A DNA stretch of 64,000 nucleotides from Glycomyces sp. L485 (GCF_022548875.1 NZ_JAKZEW010000023.1:389-64388); one strand, 5' to 3'. Shown: positions 37,872-47,587, counted from the first letter of the stretch. Notes: generated by a model not told the origin, from the letters alone. Made by a program: numbers and translations.

Positions 37872-38507
37872 CTCAGGGGCCGTGCCGAGCGGCTCGCCGA
37901 CGTGGACGACGCCCGCCGAGCGGGCGGACTCGACGGCCGCGTCGCAGAGCAGTCCCGGCGCGACGAAGTAGCAGACCGCGGCTATGCGCCGTGCTCCGGC
38001 GCTCTGGAGCTGTCCGACCGCCTGGGCCGCGTTCAGGCCCGGGCCCGAGGCGAATCCGGCGAGCGCCTTGACTCCGGCGCGCCGGGCGACCTCCTCGGCT
38101 ATGTGGTGGACGTGCGCGCGGCCGGAGTCGACCCGCGTCCCGGCCGCGCAGACCACGACGCCGTCGACGTCTTCGGGCAGACCGCGGATCAGGGCCTCGG
38201 CCAGGGAGGCGTCGCCAAGCGGACGGGCCACGTCGACCTTCAGGCCGGGACGAGCCTCCACGGCACGCCTGGCGACCTCCGGCAGATCGGTCTGAGAATG
38301 GTAGGCATCGGTCAGCAGCAGCGGCAGCGCCACGGCCCGCTCGACGCCCGCATCGGCGAGATCGGTCAGGACCTCGACCGGTTCCGGCTCGTTGAACTCG
38401 AGGAACCCGACGCGGGCGCCGACGGCGGCCGCGATCTCACGCACGGCCTCCGGCGACCTCGGGTCGGGGCTGCCGTGCGCGACGAGGACGACGGCCCCCT
38501 CAGGCAT
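37833..38507 (-). CDS. Sirohydrochlorin chelatase (CbiX/SirB-like)
   Basis: The 224-residue two-lobe chelatase has the N-terminal catalytic motif 'VVLVAHGSPDPRSPEAV' and the second histidine in 'LLLTDAYHSQTDLPEV'. It inserts Fe2+ (or Co2+) into sirohydrochlorin; with the sulfite reductase in the same operon, siroheme formation is the likely purpose. It begins within the last codons of cysH (8-base overlap). This sulfite reductase-cysH-chelatase order matches the mycobacterial Rv2391-Rv2393 cluster. Confidence 0.92.
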   Translation of the reverse strand: MPEGAVVLVAHGSPDPRSPEAVREIAAAVGARVGFLEFNEPEPVEVLTDLADAGVERAVALPLLLTDAYHSQTDLPEVARRAVEARPGLKVDVARPLGDASLAEALIRGLPEDVDGVVVCAAGTRVDSGRAHVHHIAEEVARRAGVKALAGFASGPGLNAAQAVGQLQSAGARRIAAVCYFVAPGLLCDAAVESARSAGVVHVGEPLGTAPELLELIAARAAEV

Positions 38508-39207
38508 GGAGTCCGCATTCGGTCTTGTCGAACGCGGCCCAGCGGCCGGCGCGCGGGTCCTCCCCCGGCTCGGTCCGCCGCGTGCACGGCCAGCAGCCGA
38601 CCGAGCGGAAACCGTCACCCAGCAGCGGGTTGACCGGGATGTCGTAGCGCTCGATGTAGGCGAGCTGGTCGGCCTCGGTCCACTTGGCGATCGGGGAGAC
38701 CTTGACCTTCCTGCGGGAGACGTCGAAGTCGACCACGCGGGTGTTCGCCCGGGTCGGCCCCTCGTCACGGCGCAGGCCCGTGGCCCAGCCGTCGTAGTCG
38801 GCCAGGGCTTCGTTGAGCGGCAGGACCTTGCGGAGGGCGCAGCACTCGTCGGGGGCGCGCTCGAACAGCCTCGGGCCGAACTCGGCGTCCTGCCCCAGCA
38901 CGGACTGGTCGGGCCGGATGGAGCGGACGTTCACGTCCATCGTCGATGCCACGAAGTCGCGGACCTGAAGGGTCTCGGGGAAGTGCAGCCCGGTGTCGAG
39001 GAAGACCACGTCGATGCCGGGGGCGACCTTCGAGGCGAGGTGGACGACGGCGGCGTCGGCCATCGACGAGGTCACGCAGAAGCGCTCGCCGAACTCGCCT
39101 ACGGCCCATTCGAGGATGTCGGTGGCAGAGGCGTCTTCGAGGCGCTTGCCCGCCTCGGCGGCGAGGTCGCGGAGTTCGAAGGGGTCCCGGTTCGTCGTGC
39201 TGCTCAT
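38500..39207 (-). CDS. cysH: Adenylyl-sulfate (APS) reductase
   Basis: The 235-residue enzyme reduces APS to sulfite with thioredoxin. The paired cysteines C122-C123 and the pair C205/C208 bind a [4Fe-4S] cluster, which distinguishes APS reductases from PAPS reductases; the catalytic C231 is in the C-terminal 'ECGLHA'. The N-terminal nucleotide fold shows 'VVFLDTGLHFPETL'. ATG 39207 follows the zinc-ribbon gene stop by 5 bases. It supplies sulfite to the reductase encoded upstream. Confidence 0.96.
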   Translation of the reverse strand: MSSTTNRDPFELRDLAAEAGKRLEDASATDILEWAVGEFGERFCVTSSMADAAVVHLASKVAPGIDVVFLDTGLHFPETLQVRDFVASTMDVNVRSIRPDQSVLGQDAEFGPRLFERAPDECCALRKVLPLNEALADYDGWATGLRRDEGPTRANTRVVDFDVSRRKVKVSPIAKWTEADQLAYIERYDIPVNPLLGDGFRSVGCWPCTRRTEPGEDPRAGRWAAFDKTECGLHA

Positions 39208-39212
39208 GCGAT

Positions 39213-39434
39213 CTACTCCGATTCGGGGTCGGGCGGGGTGCTCCCGCCGGTGAACGGCGCTTCTACGGTCGGCGGCGCGGCCATCCCGTGGTACTTGAGG
39301 GAGAACACACGGGTGCAGTCTCGGCAATGCCAACCTGATCGGATCTCGACGTCGCTGTCGGGTTCCGGCTCGTAGGGCCTGAGGTCTTCCTCTCCGCAGT
39401 ACGGGCAGTAATAGGGAACGACGCGGCCGCTCAC
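39213..39434 (-). CDS. Small zinc-ribbon protein of the sulfite reduction operon
   Basis: A 73-residue protein starting at a GTG that overlaps the sulfite reductase stop (GTGA). It has two Cys pairs, 'YYCPYCGEEDL' and 'WHCRDCTRVFSLKYHG', which should bind one zinc or an iron centre (rubredoxin-like), followed by a Pro-rich tail. Small proteins of this kind occur between sir and cysH in Streptomyces. The function is unknown; electron transfer or metal delivery to the reductase is possible. Confidence 0.85.
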   Translation of the reverse strand: MSGRVVPYYCPYCGEEDLRPYEPEPDSDVEIRSGWHCRDCTRVFSLKYHGMAAPPTVEAPFTGGSTPPDPESE

Positions 39435-41092
39435 TTCAATTCCTCTTCGTCGGCCCGGTGGACCCACTGTGCGAACGTCTCGCCCTGCGACCTGCCCGCG
39501 AGGTAGCGCCGCGTGACGCGTTCGACATAGTCGCCGAGGTCTGCGGAGGCGACCTTCAGGCCGCGGGACTTGCGCCCGAGGCTCGCCGCGGCCGCGTGGC
39601 CGCCGCCGAGGTGGACCTGGAAGCCCTCGACCTGCCGCCCGTCGACGGTGATGAGCTGGCCCTTGAGGCCGATGTCCGCGGTCTGGGTACGCGCGCAGGC
39701 GTTGGGGCAGCCGTTGACGTGGACGGAGATCGGCGTGTCGAGTTCGGGGACGCGCTTCTCGAGCTCGGCGACGAGGTCGCGGGCGCGGTCCTTGGTGTCG
39801 ACGATGGCGAGCTTGCAGAACTGGATGCCGGTGCAGGCCATGGTGGCGCGGCGCCACGGCGAGGGGTTGGCCGACAGGCCGATCGCCTCGAGGTCGGCGA
39901 CGGCCTCCTCGACGCTCTCGGGTGCGACGTCGAGCAGCAGCAGCTTCTGCAGCGGCGTGGCGCGGATGCGGTCCGAGCCGTACTTCTCGGCGATGTCCGC
40001 GAGCTGGCCGAGGACCGTGCCGCTGACGCGCCCGGCGACGGGGGCGACGCCGATGAAGAAGTTGCCGTCGTTCTGCTTGTGGACGCCGATGTGGTCGAGG
40101 AGCTTCTCGGGGACCGGCGGCGCCTCGAGGTCGGGGAGCTTGCGTCCGAGGTAGGCCTCGCTCTCCAGGACCTCGCGGAACTTCTCTGCGCCCCAGTCCT
40201 TGACGAGGAACTTCAGGCGGGCGCGGGTGCGCAGTCGCCGGTAGCCCCAGTCGCGGAAGATGCGGACGACGTTGACCCAGACTTCCTCGATGTCCTCCTG
40301 GGAGACCCACACGCCGAGGCGCTTGGCGAACATCGGGTTGGTCGACAGTCCGCCCCCGACCCAAAGGTCGAAGCCGGGTCCGAGCTCGGGGTGGTGGGCC
40401 CCGACGAGCGAGATGTCGTTGGTCTCGTAAGGGCTGTCGGGCAGCCAGCTGATCGACGACTTGAACTTCCGCGGCAGGTTCGACAGCGAGCGGTCGCCGA
40501 CGAAGCGGTCGTGGATGGCCTTGATCTGCGGAGTGGGGTCGATCACCTCGTCCTCGGCGACACCGGCGGCCGGGGAGCCGAGGATGACGCGGGGGCAGTC
40601 GCCGCACGCCTCCTGGGTGTCGAGGCCCACCGCTTCGAGGCGGCGCCAGATCTCGGGGACGTCCTCGATGCGGATCCAGTGGTACTGGACGTTCTCGCGG
40701 TCGGTGACGTCGGCGGTGTCGCGGGCAAACTCCTTGGAGATCTCCGCGACGGTGCGCAGCTGCTCGCGGCTGAGCTGGCCGCCGTCCATGCGGACGCGCA
40801 TCATGAAGTGGCTGTCGTCCAGCTCCTCCTCTTCGAGGATCGCGGTCCTGCCGCCTTCGATGCCGGGCTTGCGCTGGGTGTACAGGCCCCACCAGCGGAA
40901 GCGCCCGCGCAAGTCGGCCGGGTCGATCGATTCGAAGCCGCGGTGCGCGTAGATGCCCTCGATGCGCTGCCGCACATTCAGCGGGTTATCGTCCTTTTTG
41001 GACTGCTCGTTCTTGTTGAGCGGCTCGCGGTGGCCCATGGCCCACTGGCCCTGGCCTTTCGGGCGGCTGGGTTTGCGCGTTGGCGTTGGCAC
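39431..41092 (-). CDS. sir: Ferredoxin-dependent sulfite reductase
   Basis: The 553-residue enzyme reduces sulfite to sulfide with six electrons. It has the duplicated NIR/SIR architecture: 'ACGDCPRVILGSPAAGV' in the first half, and 'CTGIQFCKLAI' with 'NGCPNACART' in the second half, the four cysteines that hold the [4Fe-4S]-siroheme centre. GTG 41092 has GGAG 4 bases upstream; the first 30 residues are basic and poorly conserved. Ferredoxin nitrite reductases are close relatives, but cysH and the Cys leader make sulfite the likely substrate. It heads the operon with the zinc-ribbon protein, cysH and the chelatase. Confidence 0.93.
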   Translation of the reverse strand: MPTPTRKPSRPKGQGQWAMGHREPLNKNEQSKKDDNPLNVRQRIEGIYAHRGFESIDPADLRGRFRWWGLYTQRKPGIEGGRTAILEEEELDDSHFMMRVRMDGGQLSREQLRTVAEISKEFARDTADVTDRENVQYHWIRIEDVPEIWRRLEAVGLDTQEACGDCPRVILGSPAAGVAEDEVIDPTPQIKAIHDRFVGDRSLSNLPRKFKSSISWLPDSPYETNDISLVGAHHPELGPGFDLWVGGGLSTNPMFAKRLGVWVSQEDIEEVWVNVVRIFRDWGYRRLRTRARLKFLVKDWGAEKFREVLESEAYLGRKLPDLEAPPVPEKLLDHIGVHKQNDGNFFIGVAPVAGRVSGTVLGQLADIAEKYGSDRIRATPLQKLLLLDVAPESVEEAVADLEAIGLSANPSPWRRATMACTGIQFCKLAIVDTKDRARDLVAELEKRVPELDTPISVHVNGCPNACARTQTADIGLKGQLITVDGRQVEGFQVHLGGGHAAAASLGRKSRGLKVASADLGDYVERVTRRYLAGRSQGETFAQWVHRADEEELK

Positions 41093-41151
41093 GGTTCTCC
41101 TGAATCCAGACACGGGTGTGGCACGGTTCGACGGCGGAAGCCGGAAGCGGT

Positions 41152-41241
41152 TTAAGCGCGCATCAGACAGGCGGCGCTGAACACACGGCAGAAGTCGACG
41201 TGGCGGCGTGCCACCAGTCGGAGTCCGTGTGCGCGAGACAT
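41152..41241 (-). CDS. Cysteine-containing leader peptide upstream of sulfite reductase
   Basis: A 29-codon reading frame 59 bases before the sulfite reductase start encodes a peptide containing 'VARRHVDFCRVFSAAC'. This fits the R-R-H-x-D-x-C-R-x-x-S-A-x-C pattern of actinobacterial leader peptides found ahead of sulfur-assimilation genes. Ribosome stalling at its Cys codons when cysteine is scarce could control expression downstream. An upstream in-frame ATG (41253) would add four residues. Confidence 0.75.
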   Translation of the reverse strand: MSRAHGLRLVARRHVDFCRVFSAACLMRA

Positions 41242-41312
41242 GCGAGCAAGCATGCCATATCCGGTCGAGATTTGACACCCTCGTCCCGCCACCTGGACAA
41301 CTGCCGGATCGG

Positions 41313-42791
41313 TCACTGGAGTGCGAAGTCGACCACCGCTTCGGTGCCGCCGTCCTCGCGCGGGCGCATGTCGATGGTGCCGCGCAGTTCGCCGGTGACG
41401 AGCGTGTGGACGATCTGGAGTCCGAGCCGGTTCGAGCCCGCGATCCGGAAACCTTCCGGCAGGCCCTTGCCCTGGTCGGACACGGTGACGCGCAAGCGAT
41501 CGCCGTCGCGGGCGACGCCGATGACGACCTCGCCATCCTGGCCGGGAGGGTAGGCGTGCTCGACGGCGTTCTGAATGAGCTCGTTGACGACCATCACCAG
41601 CGGTGTCGCGTACTCGCTCGGCAGGACGCCGAAGGTGCCCTCGCGCCGGAGCGTGACCTTCGACTCGGCTACGGAGACCTCGACGGCCATGGAGGCGACC
41701 CGGTCGACGATCTGGTCGAACCCGACCGACTCGTCCGAGGACTGCGCGAGGGTCTCGTGGACGAGCGCGATGGACGCGACGCGTCGCACCGACTCCTCAA
41801 GGGAGACACGGGCCTGGGGAGAGCCGACGCGGCGGGCCTGGAGGCGCAGCAGCGCGGCGACGGTCTGGAGGTTGTTCTTGACGCGGTGGTGGATCTCGCG
41901 GATCGTGGCGTCCTTGGTGACCAGTTCGCGGTCGAGGCGGCGGACCTCGGTGATGTCGCGCACCAGGACGAGCGCGCCGGCGGCCTTGCCGCCCGGGCGC
42001 AGCGGCAGCGCCCGCATGAGCACCGTCGCACCCTTCGCCTCGATCTCCTTGCGCCGCGGCGTCCCTCCGGAGAGCGCCTCGGTGATCCGACGGGCGGCGT
42101 CGGCCCCGGTCTCGGCGTCGCCGGGCAGGCTGCGGGTCAGCTCGGCGAGGTCCCGGTCCCGCAGGTGCCCGGTGACGCCCATGCGACGGTAGGCGGACAG
42201 GGCGTTCGGGGAGGCGTAGCGGACGAGGCCGTCGGCGCCGATTCGGACCAGGCCGTCGCCGATGCGCGGTGCGGTGGTCGGCTCGCCGGGCAGAAGCGGG
42301 GGCGGGAAACCGCCGTCGGTGAGCATCTGCACCAGGTAATCGGCGGTCTTGAGGTAGTTGAGCTCCAGGTGGGAGGGGCTGCGAGTGTCGGAGAGGTTGG
42401 TGTCGCGGGCGGCGACGGCGATGACCTGGCTGCGGTCGCGACGGCGGACCGGGATGGCCTCGTGGCGGGCGGCGACGTCGCCGCGCCAGACCGGGTCGCC
42501 CTCGCGGAAGATGCGGCCCTCGGTGAACGCGACGTTCAGGTGCGCCGCGTCCTCGCCCTCGACGATGCGCCCGACCTGGTCCTCCTCGTACGCGGTGGGG
42601 CCGGTGGTGGGCCGGACCTGGGCGAGGCAGACGTACCGGCCGGGGTGGTCCTTGACGGCCGCCCACAGCAGGAAGTCGGCAAAGGACAGATCGGCGAGCA
42701 GCTGCCATTCGGCTACGAGACGCTGGAGGTGGGCACCGGAGTTCGAGGAGAGGTCGGTGTAGGAGCTGACGACATCGCGGAGTGTTGACAC
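41313..42791 (-). CDS. pdtaS: PdtaS-type sensor histidine kinase
   Basis: A 492-residue cytoplasmic kinase with a GAF-like N-terminal domain (about 15-160), a PAS domain (about 180-285), a HisKA_2 domain with phospho-acceptor in 'REIHHRVKNNLQTVAALL' (His301/302) and an HWE/HATPase C-terminal domain ('NELIQNAVEHAY', 'DQGKGLPEGF'). In mycobacteria PdtaS phosphorylates the ANTAR RNA-binding regulator PdtaR; no pdtaR is in this window. It stands alone between the sulfite operon and the DUF2469-rnhB block. Confidence 0.93.
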   Translation of the reverse strand: MSTLRDVVSSYTDLSSNSGAHLQRLVAEWQLLADLSFADFLLWAAVKDHPGRYVCLAQVRPTTGPTAYEEDQVGRIVEGEDAAHLNVAFTEGRIFREGDPVWRGDVAARHEAIPVRRRDRSQVIAVAARDTNLSDTRSPSHLELNYLKTADYLVQMLTDGGFPPPLLPGEPTTAPRIGDGLVRIGADGLVRYASPNALSAYRRMGVTGHLRDRDLAELTRSLPGDAETGADAARRITEALSGGTPRRKEIEAKGATVLMRALPLRPGGKAAGALVLVRDITEVRRLDRELVTKDATIREIHHRVKNNLQTVAALLRLQARRVGSPQARVSLEESVRRVASIALVHETLAQSSDESVGFDQIVDRVASMAVEVSVAESKVTLRREGTFGVLPSEYATPLVMVVNELIQNAVEHAYPPGQDGEVVIGVARDGDRLRVTVSDQGKGLPEGFRIAGSNRLGLQIVHTLVTGELRGTIDMRPREDGGTEAVVDFALQ

Positions 42792-42850
42792 GCCACAATC
42801 CTAGCGGCGTCGTCACCCCGCGTTCCCGTCCAGTTTCGGACGCTCGCGCC

Positions 42851-43156
42851 CTACGGGAGCGTCATGTCGGGCTTGTCGAGCTCCTCCACGTTCACGTCCT
42901 TGAAGGTCAGCACCCGCACGTGCTTGACGAACCGGGCGGGACGGTACATGTCCCACACCCACGCGTCGGTCATCTCGACCTCGAAATACGTCTCGGCGTC
43001 CGCGCCTTTGACGTGGACCTCCACCGCGTTGGCCAGGTAGAACCGCCGCTCGGTCTCGACGACGTAAGTGAACTGCCGCACGATGTCGCGATACTCGCGG
43101 TACAGCTGCAGTTCCATGTCGGTCTCGTATTTCTCGAGGTCCTCGGCGCTCAACAC
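42851..43156 (-). CDS. DUF2469 family protein
   Basis: The 101-residue acidic protein '[20 protein letters not shown]...' belongs to the conserved actinobacterial DUF2469 family (Rv2901c-like), always found next to rnhB. The function is unknown. Its first codons overlap the 3' end of rnhB by 7 bases, in a DUF2469-rnhB-lepB-lepB-rplS order that is conserved across the phylum. Confidence 0.95.
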   Translation of the reverse strand: MLSAEDLEKYETDMELQLYREYRDIVRQFTYVVETERRFYLANAVEVHVKGADAETYFEVEMTDAWVWDMYRPARFVKHVRVLTFKDVNVEELDKPDMTLP

Positions 43157-43842
43157 TGCTCCTTCATCTCAACGGCCTCTCCCACGATAGTGCGCCCGCC
43201 CCCGAAGCGGCCCGCGGCTGGCCGGGCGCCGGAGTGCTCGGCCACGTTGGCGTACGACATCCGGTGCTCCTCGCAAGGTCCCCGTTCGGCGAGCGCCGCC
43301 GCGTGCGCCGGCGTTCCGTATCCCTTGTGCTCGGCGAAGCCGTAGTGAGGGTAGCGTCCGTCCAATTCCGCCATCAGACGGTCGCGGGTGACCTTCGCGA
43401 CCACCCCTGCTGCGGCGACGCACGCGGCGGTCCGGTCGCCTTTGACGACGCCAAGGCTCGCGACCGGCATCCCGGCGACGGGGAAGCCGTCGGTGAGCAC
43501 GTAGCCGGGGCGCGAGGCGAGCCTTGCGACGGCGGCCCGCATGCCTTCGAGGTTGCACACCCCGACGCCGCGCAGGTCGATCTCGGCCGGGCCGTAGGCG
43601 ACCACGGCGATGTCGGCGGCCGAGCGGCGGAGCCGCTCGAGGACGCGTTCTCGGGCGCCCTCGGTCAGGAGTTTGGAGTCGCCCAGTTCACTCACGCGCG
43701 CACTCGGTGGCAGGATCACCGCGGCGACGACGAGCGGGCCCGCGCAGGCGCCTCGTCCTGCCTCGTCGACGCCGGCGACCGGCCCGAGGCCGCGCCGGCC
43801 CAAGGCCGCCTCCAGCGAGTACAGGTCGCTGTCTCGGCGCAT
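43150..43842 (-). CDS. rnhB: Ribonuclease HII
   Basis: RNase HII removes ribonucleotides and RNA primers from RNA-DNA hybrids. The 230-residue protein shows '[23 protein letters not shown]' with the first catalytic Asp-Glu pair, '[13 protein letters not shown]', and '[32 protein letters not shown]'. ATG 43842 is used; a GTG at 43866 would add eight residues and is also possible. It lies just after lepB and overlaps the DUF2469 gene. Confidence 0.95.
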   Translation of the reverse strand: MRRDSDLYSLEAALGRRGLGPVAGVDEAGRGACAGPLVVAAVILPPSARVSELGDSKLLTEGARERVLERLRRSAADIAVVAYGPAEIDLRGVGVCNLEGMRAAVARLASRPGYVLTDGFPVAGMPVASLGVVKGDRTAACVAAAGVVAKVTRDRLMAELDGRYPHYGFAEHKGYGTPAHAAALAERGPCEEHRMSYANVAEHSGARPAAGRFGGGRTIVGEAVEMKEQC

Positions 43843-43868
43843 GCGGGAACGGGTCGGGCGTATCACGG

Positions 43869-44564
43869 TCAGGATGGGTCGGGGACGTCCTCGAACGTGT
43901 CCGGCGCGGTGAACCAGGTGGCGTGGTTGAACGGCCAGAACAGCACGAAGGCCTTGCCGATGACGTCGTCTGCGGCGATGGTCGCGGCCTCGACGTCGCC
44001 GCCGGACCGGATGAACTGCTCGCGGGAGTCCCCCGAGGCCTGCCGGTGGTCGCCCATGACCCACAGTTTCCCATCGGGGACGATCACGTCGAAGGAGTCC
44101 TGGCTGGGCACGTCCTGGTCGCCGGTCAGCGGGTTGACGTACAGGTAGTCGCCCTCGTCGAGCGGCTCCCCGTTGACGGTGAGCCGACCGGAGTCGTCGC
44201 AGCACACCACGTGGTCGCCGCCGACAGCGATGACCCGCTTGATGAACTCGTCCTCGTCCATGTTCGAGCGCCACCGCTCGGGCGCGGTGAACACGATGAT
44301 CTCGCCGCGCTCGGGCTCGGAGAAGTGGTAGACGAGCTTGTTGACCAGGACACGGTCGTCGAGCTCCAGGGTCGTCTCCATGGAGCCGGAAGGGATGTAA
44401 TAGGTCTGGAGGACGAACGACCGCACCAAGAACGCCACCAGGATGGCGACGCCGAGCAGGATGGGGAGCTCTTTCCAGAACGACCCCTTCTTGTCGGGTT
44501 CTTTTTCGGAAGACTCCTCGGCGCCTCCGCCGTCCGCGCCAGGCGCTTGCCCCTCTTCGATCAC
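43869..44564 (-). CDS. lepB: Signal peptidase I
   Basis: The 231-residue protease has one membrane helix (about 33-50), the catalytic Ser61 in 'PSGSMETTL' and Lys109 in '[12 protein letters not shown]', and the box E variant '[12 protein letters not shown]'. It cleaves signal peptides on the outer membrane face. Its ATG overlaps the stop of a second signal peptidase gene (ATGA); a tandem pair is unusual for mycobacteria but occurs in streptomycetes. Confidence 0.95.
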   Translation of the reverse strand: MIEEGQAPGADGGGAEESSEKEPDKKGSFWKELPILLGVAILVAFLVRSFVLQTYYIPSGSMETTLELDDRVLVNKLVYHFSEPERGEIIVFTAPERWRSNMDEDEFIKRVIAVGGDHVVCCDDSGRLTVNGEPLDEGDYLYVNPLTGDQDVPSQDSFDVIVPDGKLWVMGDHRQASGDSREQFIRSGGDVEAATIAADDVIGKAFVLFWPFNHATWFTAPDTFEDVPDPS

Positions 44565-45796
44565 GGTGCGAGTCTACGCGGTCGCCCTGCGAGCTCCGGG
44601 GCGGTCGCCGAGGCGGGCAACGCGGGCGGCAGATTCTCGTGGGCGCCCAGGCCGGCCTGGTGCCCCGCCGCCGCGTCAGCCTCCTCGCCCTCGGGTGCCT
44701 CGTCGGTCCCCCCGTTCTCGCCCGTCCCGCCGGTGGTGCCGTCGAGGACGTCGAAGGATGAGGGGATCTCCAGGTCGCGGACGCGGTCGGTCGGCCAGAC
44801 CAGGGCGATGGCCCTGCCGATGATGTTCTCGACCGGGACCGGGCCCTGGCATCGGGAGTCCTGCGAGTTGCCGCGGTGATCGCCCATCACCCACACGTGC
44901 CCTTCGGGGACGGCGAGCTCCTCGAACTGCCTGGAGTGGCAGCTGCCCGGCTCGACGTCGAGCGGGGCGTTGTCGTAGACGTACTCATCCTCGTCCAGGG
45001 AGATCCCGTTGACCTGGACGTTCCCTTCCGCGTCGCAGCACGAGACGGTGTCGCCGCCGACGGCGATGACGCGTTTGATGAAGTCCTTCTCGTTGGGTTC
45101 GGCCAGGCCCACCAGGTCGAGCACGGCCGTGCCGAAGTCGGACAGGAACGAGCCGCTCGCGGCGGGCCGGAACTCGGGGTCCCACTGGTCGGTGCCGCGG
45201 AAGACCACGACCTCGCCGCGCTGCGGGCTGCGCAGCGTCTGAGTGAGCTTGAGGACCAGAACCTTGTCGCCCTCTTGGAGAGTCTGCTCCATCGACCCCG
45301 AGGGGATGTAGAAGGGCTGGACGGCGAAGGTCCGCAGTAGGACGGCCGCCGAGAATGCGACGATCAGCAGCAGCGGCAGCTCGACCCACAGCGACAGGTA
45401 GTGGCGCTTGTGCGGCTGCGAGAGGCGGCTCTCGGGCTCGCCGCCCTTGCCGGGCTTGCGCTTCTTGGACTGGCCGGCGGCGTTCGGCTGGACGTTCCTG
45501 TGTGCGCCGGTGACCTGCGGCTGGGAGCCGGTGCGGCCGACCCCGACGCGCGGACGCCGGCCGGGTGGGGGCTGCGGGGGCCGCGGAACGCCGCCGGGCG
45601 GCGTCGAACCGCGATTGGGGACGCCGGGCGGCGTCGAACCGGCTCTGGACGGGCCGTCGGCGGGAGTGGCGCCGCGCAGGGGGCGGCTGTGCGGGGGCGG
45701 AGGCCCGTCCGCGTCGTCGCCTGGGCCGGGAAGTCGGTTCCAATTGATGCGGCGAGGCCCCTCGGCCCCGAGGTCATCGGGGGAACCAGGACTCAT
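44561..45796 (-). CDS. lepB: Signal peptidase I with long proline-rich N-terminus
   Basis: The 411-residue protein has a ~130-residue cytoplasmic extension rich in Pro/Gly/Arg with repeats of the type 'GSTPPG', then a basic stretch, a membrane helix (about 136-156), catalytic Ser168 ('PSGSMEQTL'), Lys241 ('[12 protein letters not shown]') and '[12 protein letters not shown]'. A Gly/Thr/Glu-rich C-terminal tail of ~70 residues follows the fold. The N-terminal extension may bind partners or locate the enzyme. Start ATG 45796 gives the first codons after the rplS terminator. Confidence 0.93.
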   Translation of the reverse strand: MSPGSPDDLGAEGPRRINWNRLPGPGDDADGPPPPHSRPLRGATPADGPSRAGSTPPGVPNRGSTPPGGVPRPPQPPPGRRPRVGVGRTGSQPQVTGAHRNVQPNAAGQSKKRKPGKGGEPESRLSQPHKRHYLSLWVELPLLLIVAFSAAVLLRTFAVQPFYIPSGSMEQTLQEGDKVLVLKLTQTLRSPQRGEVVVFRGTDQWDPEFRPAASGSFLSDFGTAVLDLVGLAEPNEKDFIKRVIAVGGDTVSCCDAEGNVQVNGISLDEDEYVYDNAPLDVEPGSCHSRQFEELAVPEGHVWVMGDHRGNSQDSRCQGPVPVENIIGRAIALVWPTDRVRDLEIPSSFDVLDGTTGGTGENGGTDEAPEGEEADAAAGHQAGLGAHENLPPALPASATAPELAGRPRRLAP

Positions 45797-45832
45797 GTAG
45801 CCGAGCCTAACCGAAAACGTGAGAGAAGAGGA

Positions 45833-45859
45833 GACCCCGGACCGTGACGGTCCGGGGTC
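45833..45859 (-). terminator. Terminator after rplS
   Basis: Perfect 12-base stem (GACCCCGGACCG) with a three-base loop, 20 bases beyond the rplS stop, followed on the minus strand by a pyrimidine-rich run. Confidence 0.8.
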
Positions 45860-45878
45860 GGAAAGTTCTTGACGCGAA

Positions 45879-46226
45879 CTAGATTTCGCGCTTCTCCTTG
45901 ATCTTCGCGGCCTTGCCCTTGCGCTCGCGGAGGTAGTACAGCTTCGCGCGGCGGACCTTGCCTCGCATGGCGATCTCGATCTTGTCGACCATGGGCCCGT
46001 GGACCGGGAAGGTGCGCTCGACGCCGATGCCGAAGCTGAGCTTGCGGACGGTGAAGGTCTCGCCGAGGCCCGCACCGTGGCGGCGGATCACGACGCCCTG
46101 GAACACCTGGACACGCGACCGGGCACCCTCCTGCACGCGCACGTGGACCTTGACGGTGTCACCGGGACGGAAGTCGGGCACGTCGGCCCGCATGGAAGCA
46201 GCGTTCAGCTCATCCAGAATGTTCAT
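45879..46226 (-). CDS. rplS: 50S ribosomal protein L19
   Basis: L19 has 115 residues here, the usual length, with '[16 protein letters not shown]', '[21 protein letters not shown]' and '[16 protein letters not shown]' plus the basic '[17 protein letters not shown]' tail. It lies at the 30S-50S interface. It has its own leader of 87 bases after trmD and a strong terminator. Confidence 0.98.
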   Translation of the reverse strand: MNILDELNAASMRADVPDFRPGDTVKVHVRVQEGARSRVQVFQGVVIRRHGAGLGETFTVRKLSFGIGVERTFPVHGPMVDKIEIAMRGKVRRAKLYYLRERKGKAAKIKEKREI

Positions 46227-46313
46227 GGTCTCAACCTCATTGATTCTTCAATGCTCAGAAGTATTCACCGGGAGAGGTACTGCTTGAACGAACAGAACAT
46301 CACGGCAACTTCA

Positions 46314-47084
46314 CTACTCTGCCACATCTGCGTCCGGCAGCGGAAAGCCGGCCCCATGAAGTAGGCGCCGGTCACGTTCGTCCAGGCTACCCGGGCCGAG
46401 CCGCGCCAGCAAGTCGGGTCGGGCGCTCGCGGTGCGAAGGAGCGCCTGGTCGCGCCGCCAGCGCTCGACTTTCCCGTGGTCGCCCGAGAGCAGGACCGGC
46501 GGCACCTCGTGGCCGCGCCACGACGCCGGCCGCGTGTACGCAGGGGCCTCCAGGAGCCCGGCGTTGTGGGACTCGTCGGCGAGCGAATCGGCGTTGCCGA
46601 GCACACCCGGCAGGAGCCGGGTGACGGCCTCGACGATCGCCAGAACTGCGACCTCGCCGCCGAATAGCACGTAGTCGCCGATCGATACCTCGGTGACCGG
46701 CATGCGCTCGGCGGCGTAGTCGACGACGCGCTGGTCGATGCCCTCGTAGCGGCCGCAGGCGAACATCAGCCACGGCTGGGCGGCCAGCTCGTGCGCCGTC
46801 TCCTGCGTGAACGGCTTCCCGGCGGGGCTGGTCACCAGCAGGTGCGGTTTCTCCTCGCCAGGGACCAGCTCGTCGAGGCACTCGCCCCACGGCTGGGGCT
46901 TCATGACCATGCCCGCTCCGCCTCCGGCCGGAGGACCGTCTACTGAGTGGTGGACGTCGTGCGTCCAGCGGCGCAGGTCGTGGACGTCGAGTTCGAGCAG
47001 GCCCCGCTGGCGGGCCCGGCCGATGAGCGACAGCTCCAGCGGCCTGAGGTACTCGGGGAAGACGGTGACGATGTCGATCCGCAT
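46314..47084 (-). CDS. trmD: tRNA (guanine-37-N1)-methyltransferase
   Basis: The 256-residue SPOUT methyltransferase modifies G37 of tRNAs. The motifs '[10 protein letters not shown]', '[13 protein letters not shown]', '[15 protein letters not shown]' and '[20 protein letters not shown]' include the trefoil-knot AdoMet site. The ATG overlaps the rimM stop by one base (TGATG). It belongs to the rpsP-khpA-rimM-trmD group. Confidence 0.97.
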   Translation of the reverse strand: MRIDIVTVFPEYLRPLELSLIGRARQRGLLELDVHDLRRWTHDVHHSVDGPPAGGGAGMVMKPQPWGECLDELVPGEEKPHLLVTSPAGKPFTQETAHELAAQPWLMFACGRYEGIDQRVVDYAAERMPVTEVSIGDYVLFGGEVAVLAIVEAVTRLLPGVLGNADSLADESHNAGLLEAPAYTRPASWRGHEVPPVLLSGDHGKVERWRRDQALLRTASARPDLLARLGPGSLDERDRRLLHGAGFPLPDADVAE

Positions 47085-47587
47085 CACAGCTCCAGCAGGC
47101 CCTGCGGGAGGTCCACGGTGATCGCCTCCGCGTCGAGGTCGACCTCGGTGATCATCTCCTCGACGAACGGGATGAGCGCCGGGTGCGTGCCACGCCGCTT
47201 GACCACGAGCGTCTCGTGGGCCGGGCCGTGGTCGATCCGGGAGACCGTCCCGACCACCTCGCCGTCGGCGGCGACCACACTCAGGCCCACCAGCTGGGTG
47301 TCGTGGAACTCCTCGTCGTCGACCTCGATCTCTTCGGGGTCGATGTCGACGCTCAGCTCGGTGCCGCGCAGCGCCTCGGCCGCCTCGCGCCCGTTCACCC
47401 CTTCGAGGGTGAGCATCGGTCGGCCCTGGTGCCAACGCACCGTCTCCGCGCGCAGCGCGCCCTTCGACGTCGCGTACTCCGCGCCGGGCTGGAATCGCAC
47501 CTCCGGATCGTCGGTGCGGACCTCGACGACCACCTCGCCGCGCACCCCGTGCGGGCGCACGATTCGGCCGACCACGACCTGTTCCAA
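47084..47587 (-). CDS. rimM: 16S rRNA processing/30S maturation factor
   Basis: The 167-residue protein has the RimM N-domain ('[20 protein letters not shown]') and the PRC-barrel C-domain ('[20 protein letters not shown]', 'IPFVEEMI'). It aids 30S head assembly with S19. It is coupled to trmD. Confidence 0.96.
   Translation of the reverse strand: MEQVVVGRIVRPHGVRGEVVVEVRTDDPEVRFQPGAEYATSKGALRAETVRWHQGRPMLTLEGVNGREAAEALRGTELSVDIDPEEIEVDDEEFHDTQLVGLSVVAADGEVVGTVSRIDHGPAHETLVVKRRGTHPALIPFVEEMITEVDLDAEAITVDLPQGLLEL

Noticed and set aside
45595-45660. Repeated GGCGTCGAACC units that look like a small DNA repeat
   Set aside because: They encode the Pro-rich GSTPPG repeats of the second signal peptidase, so they are coding repeats.
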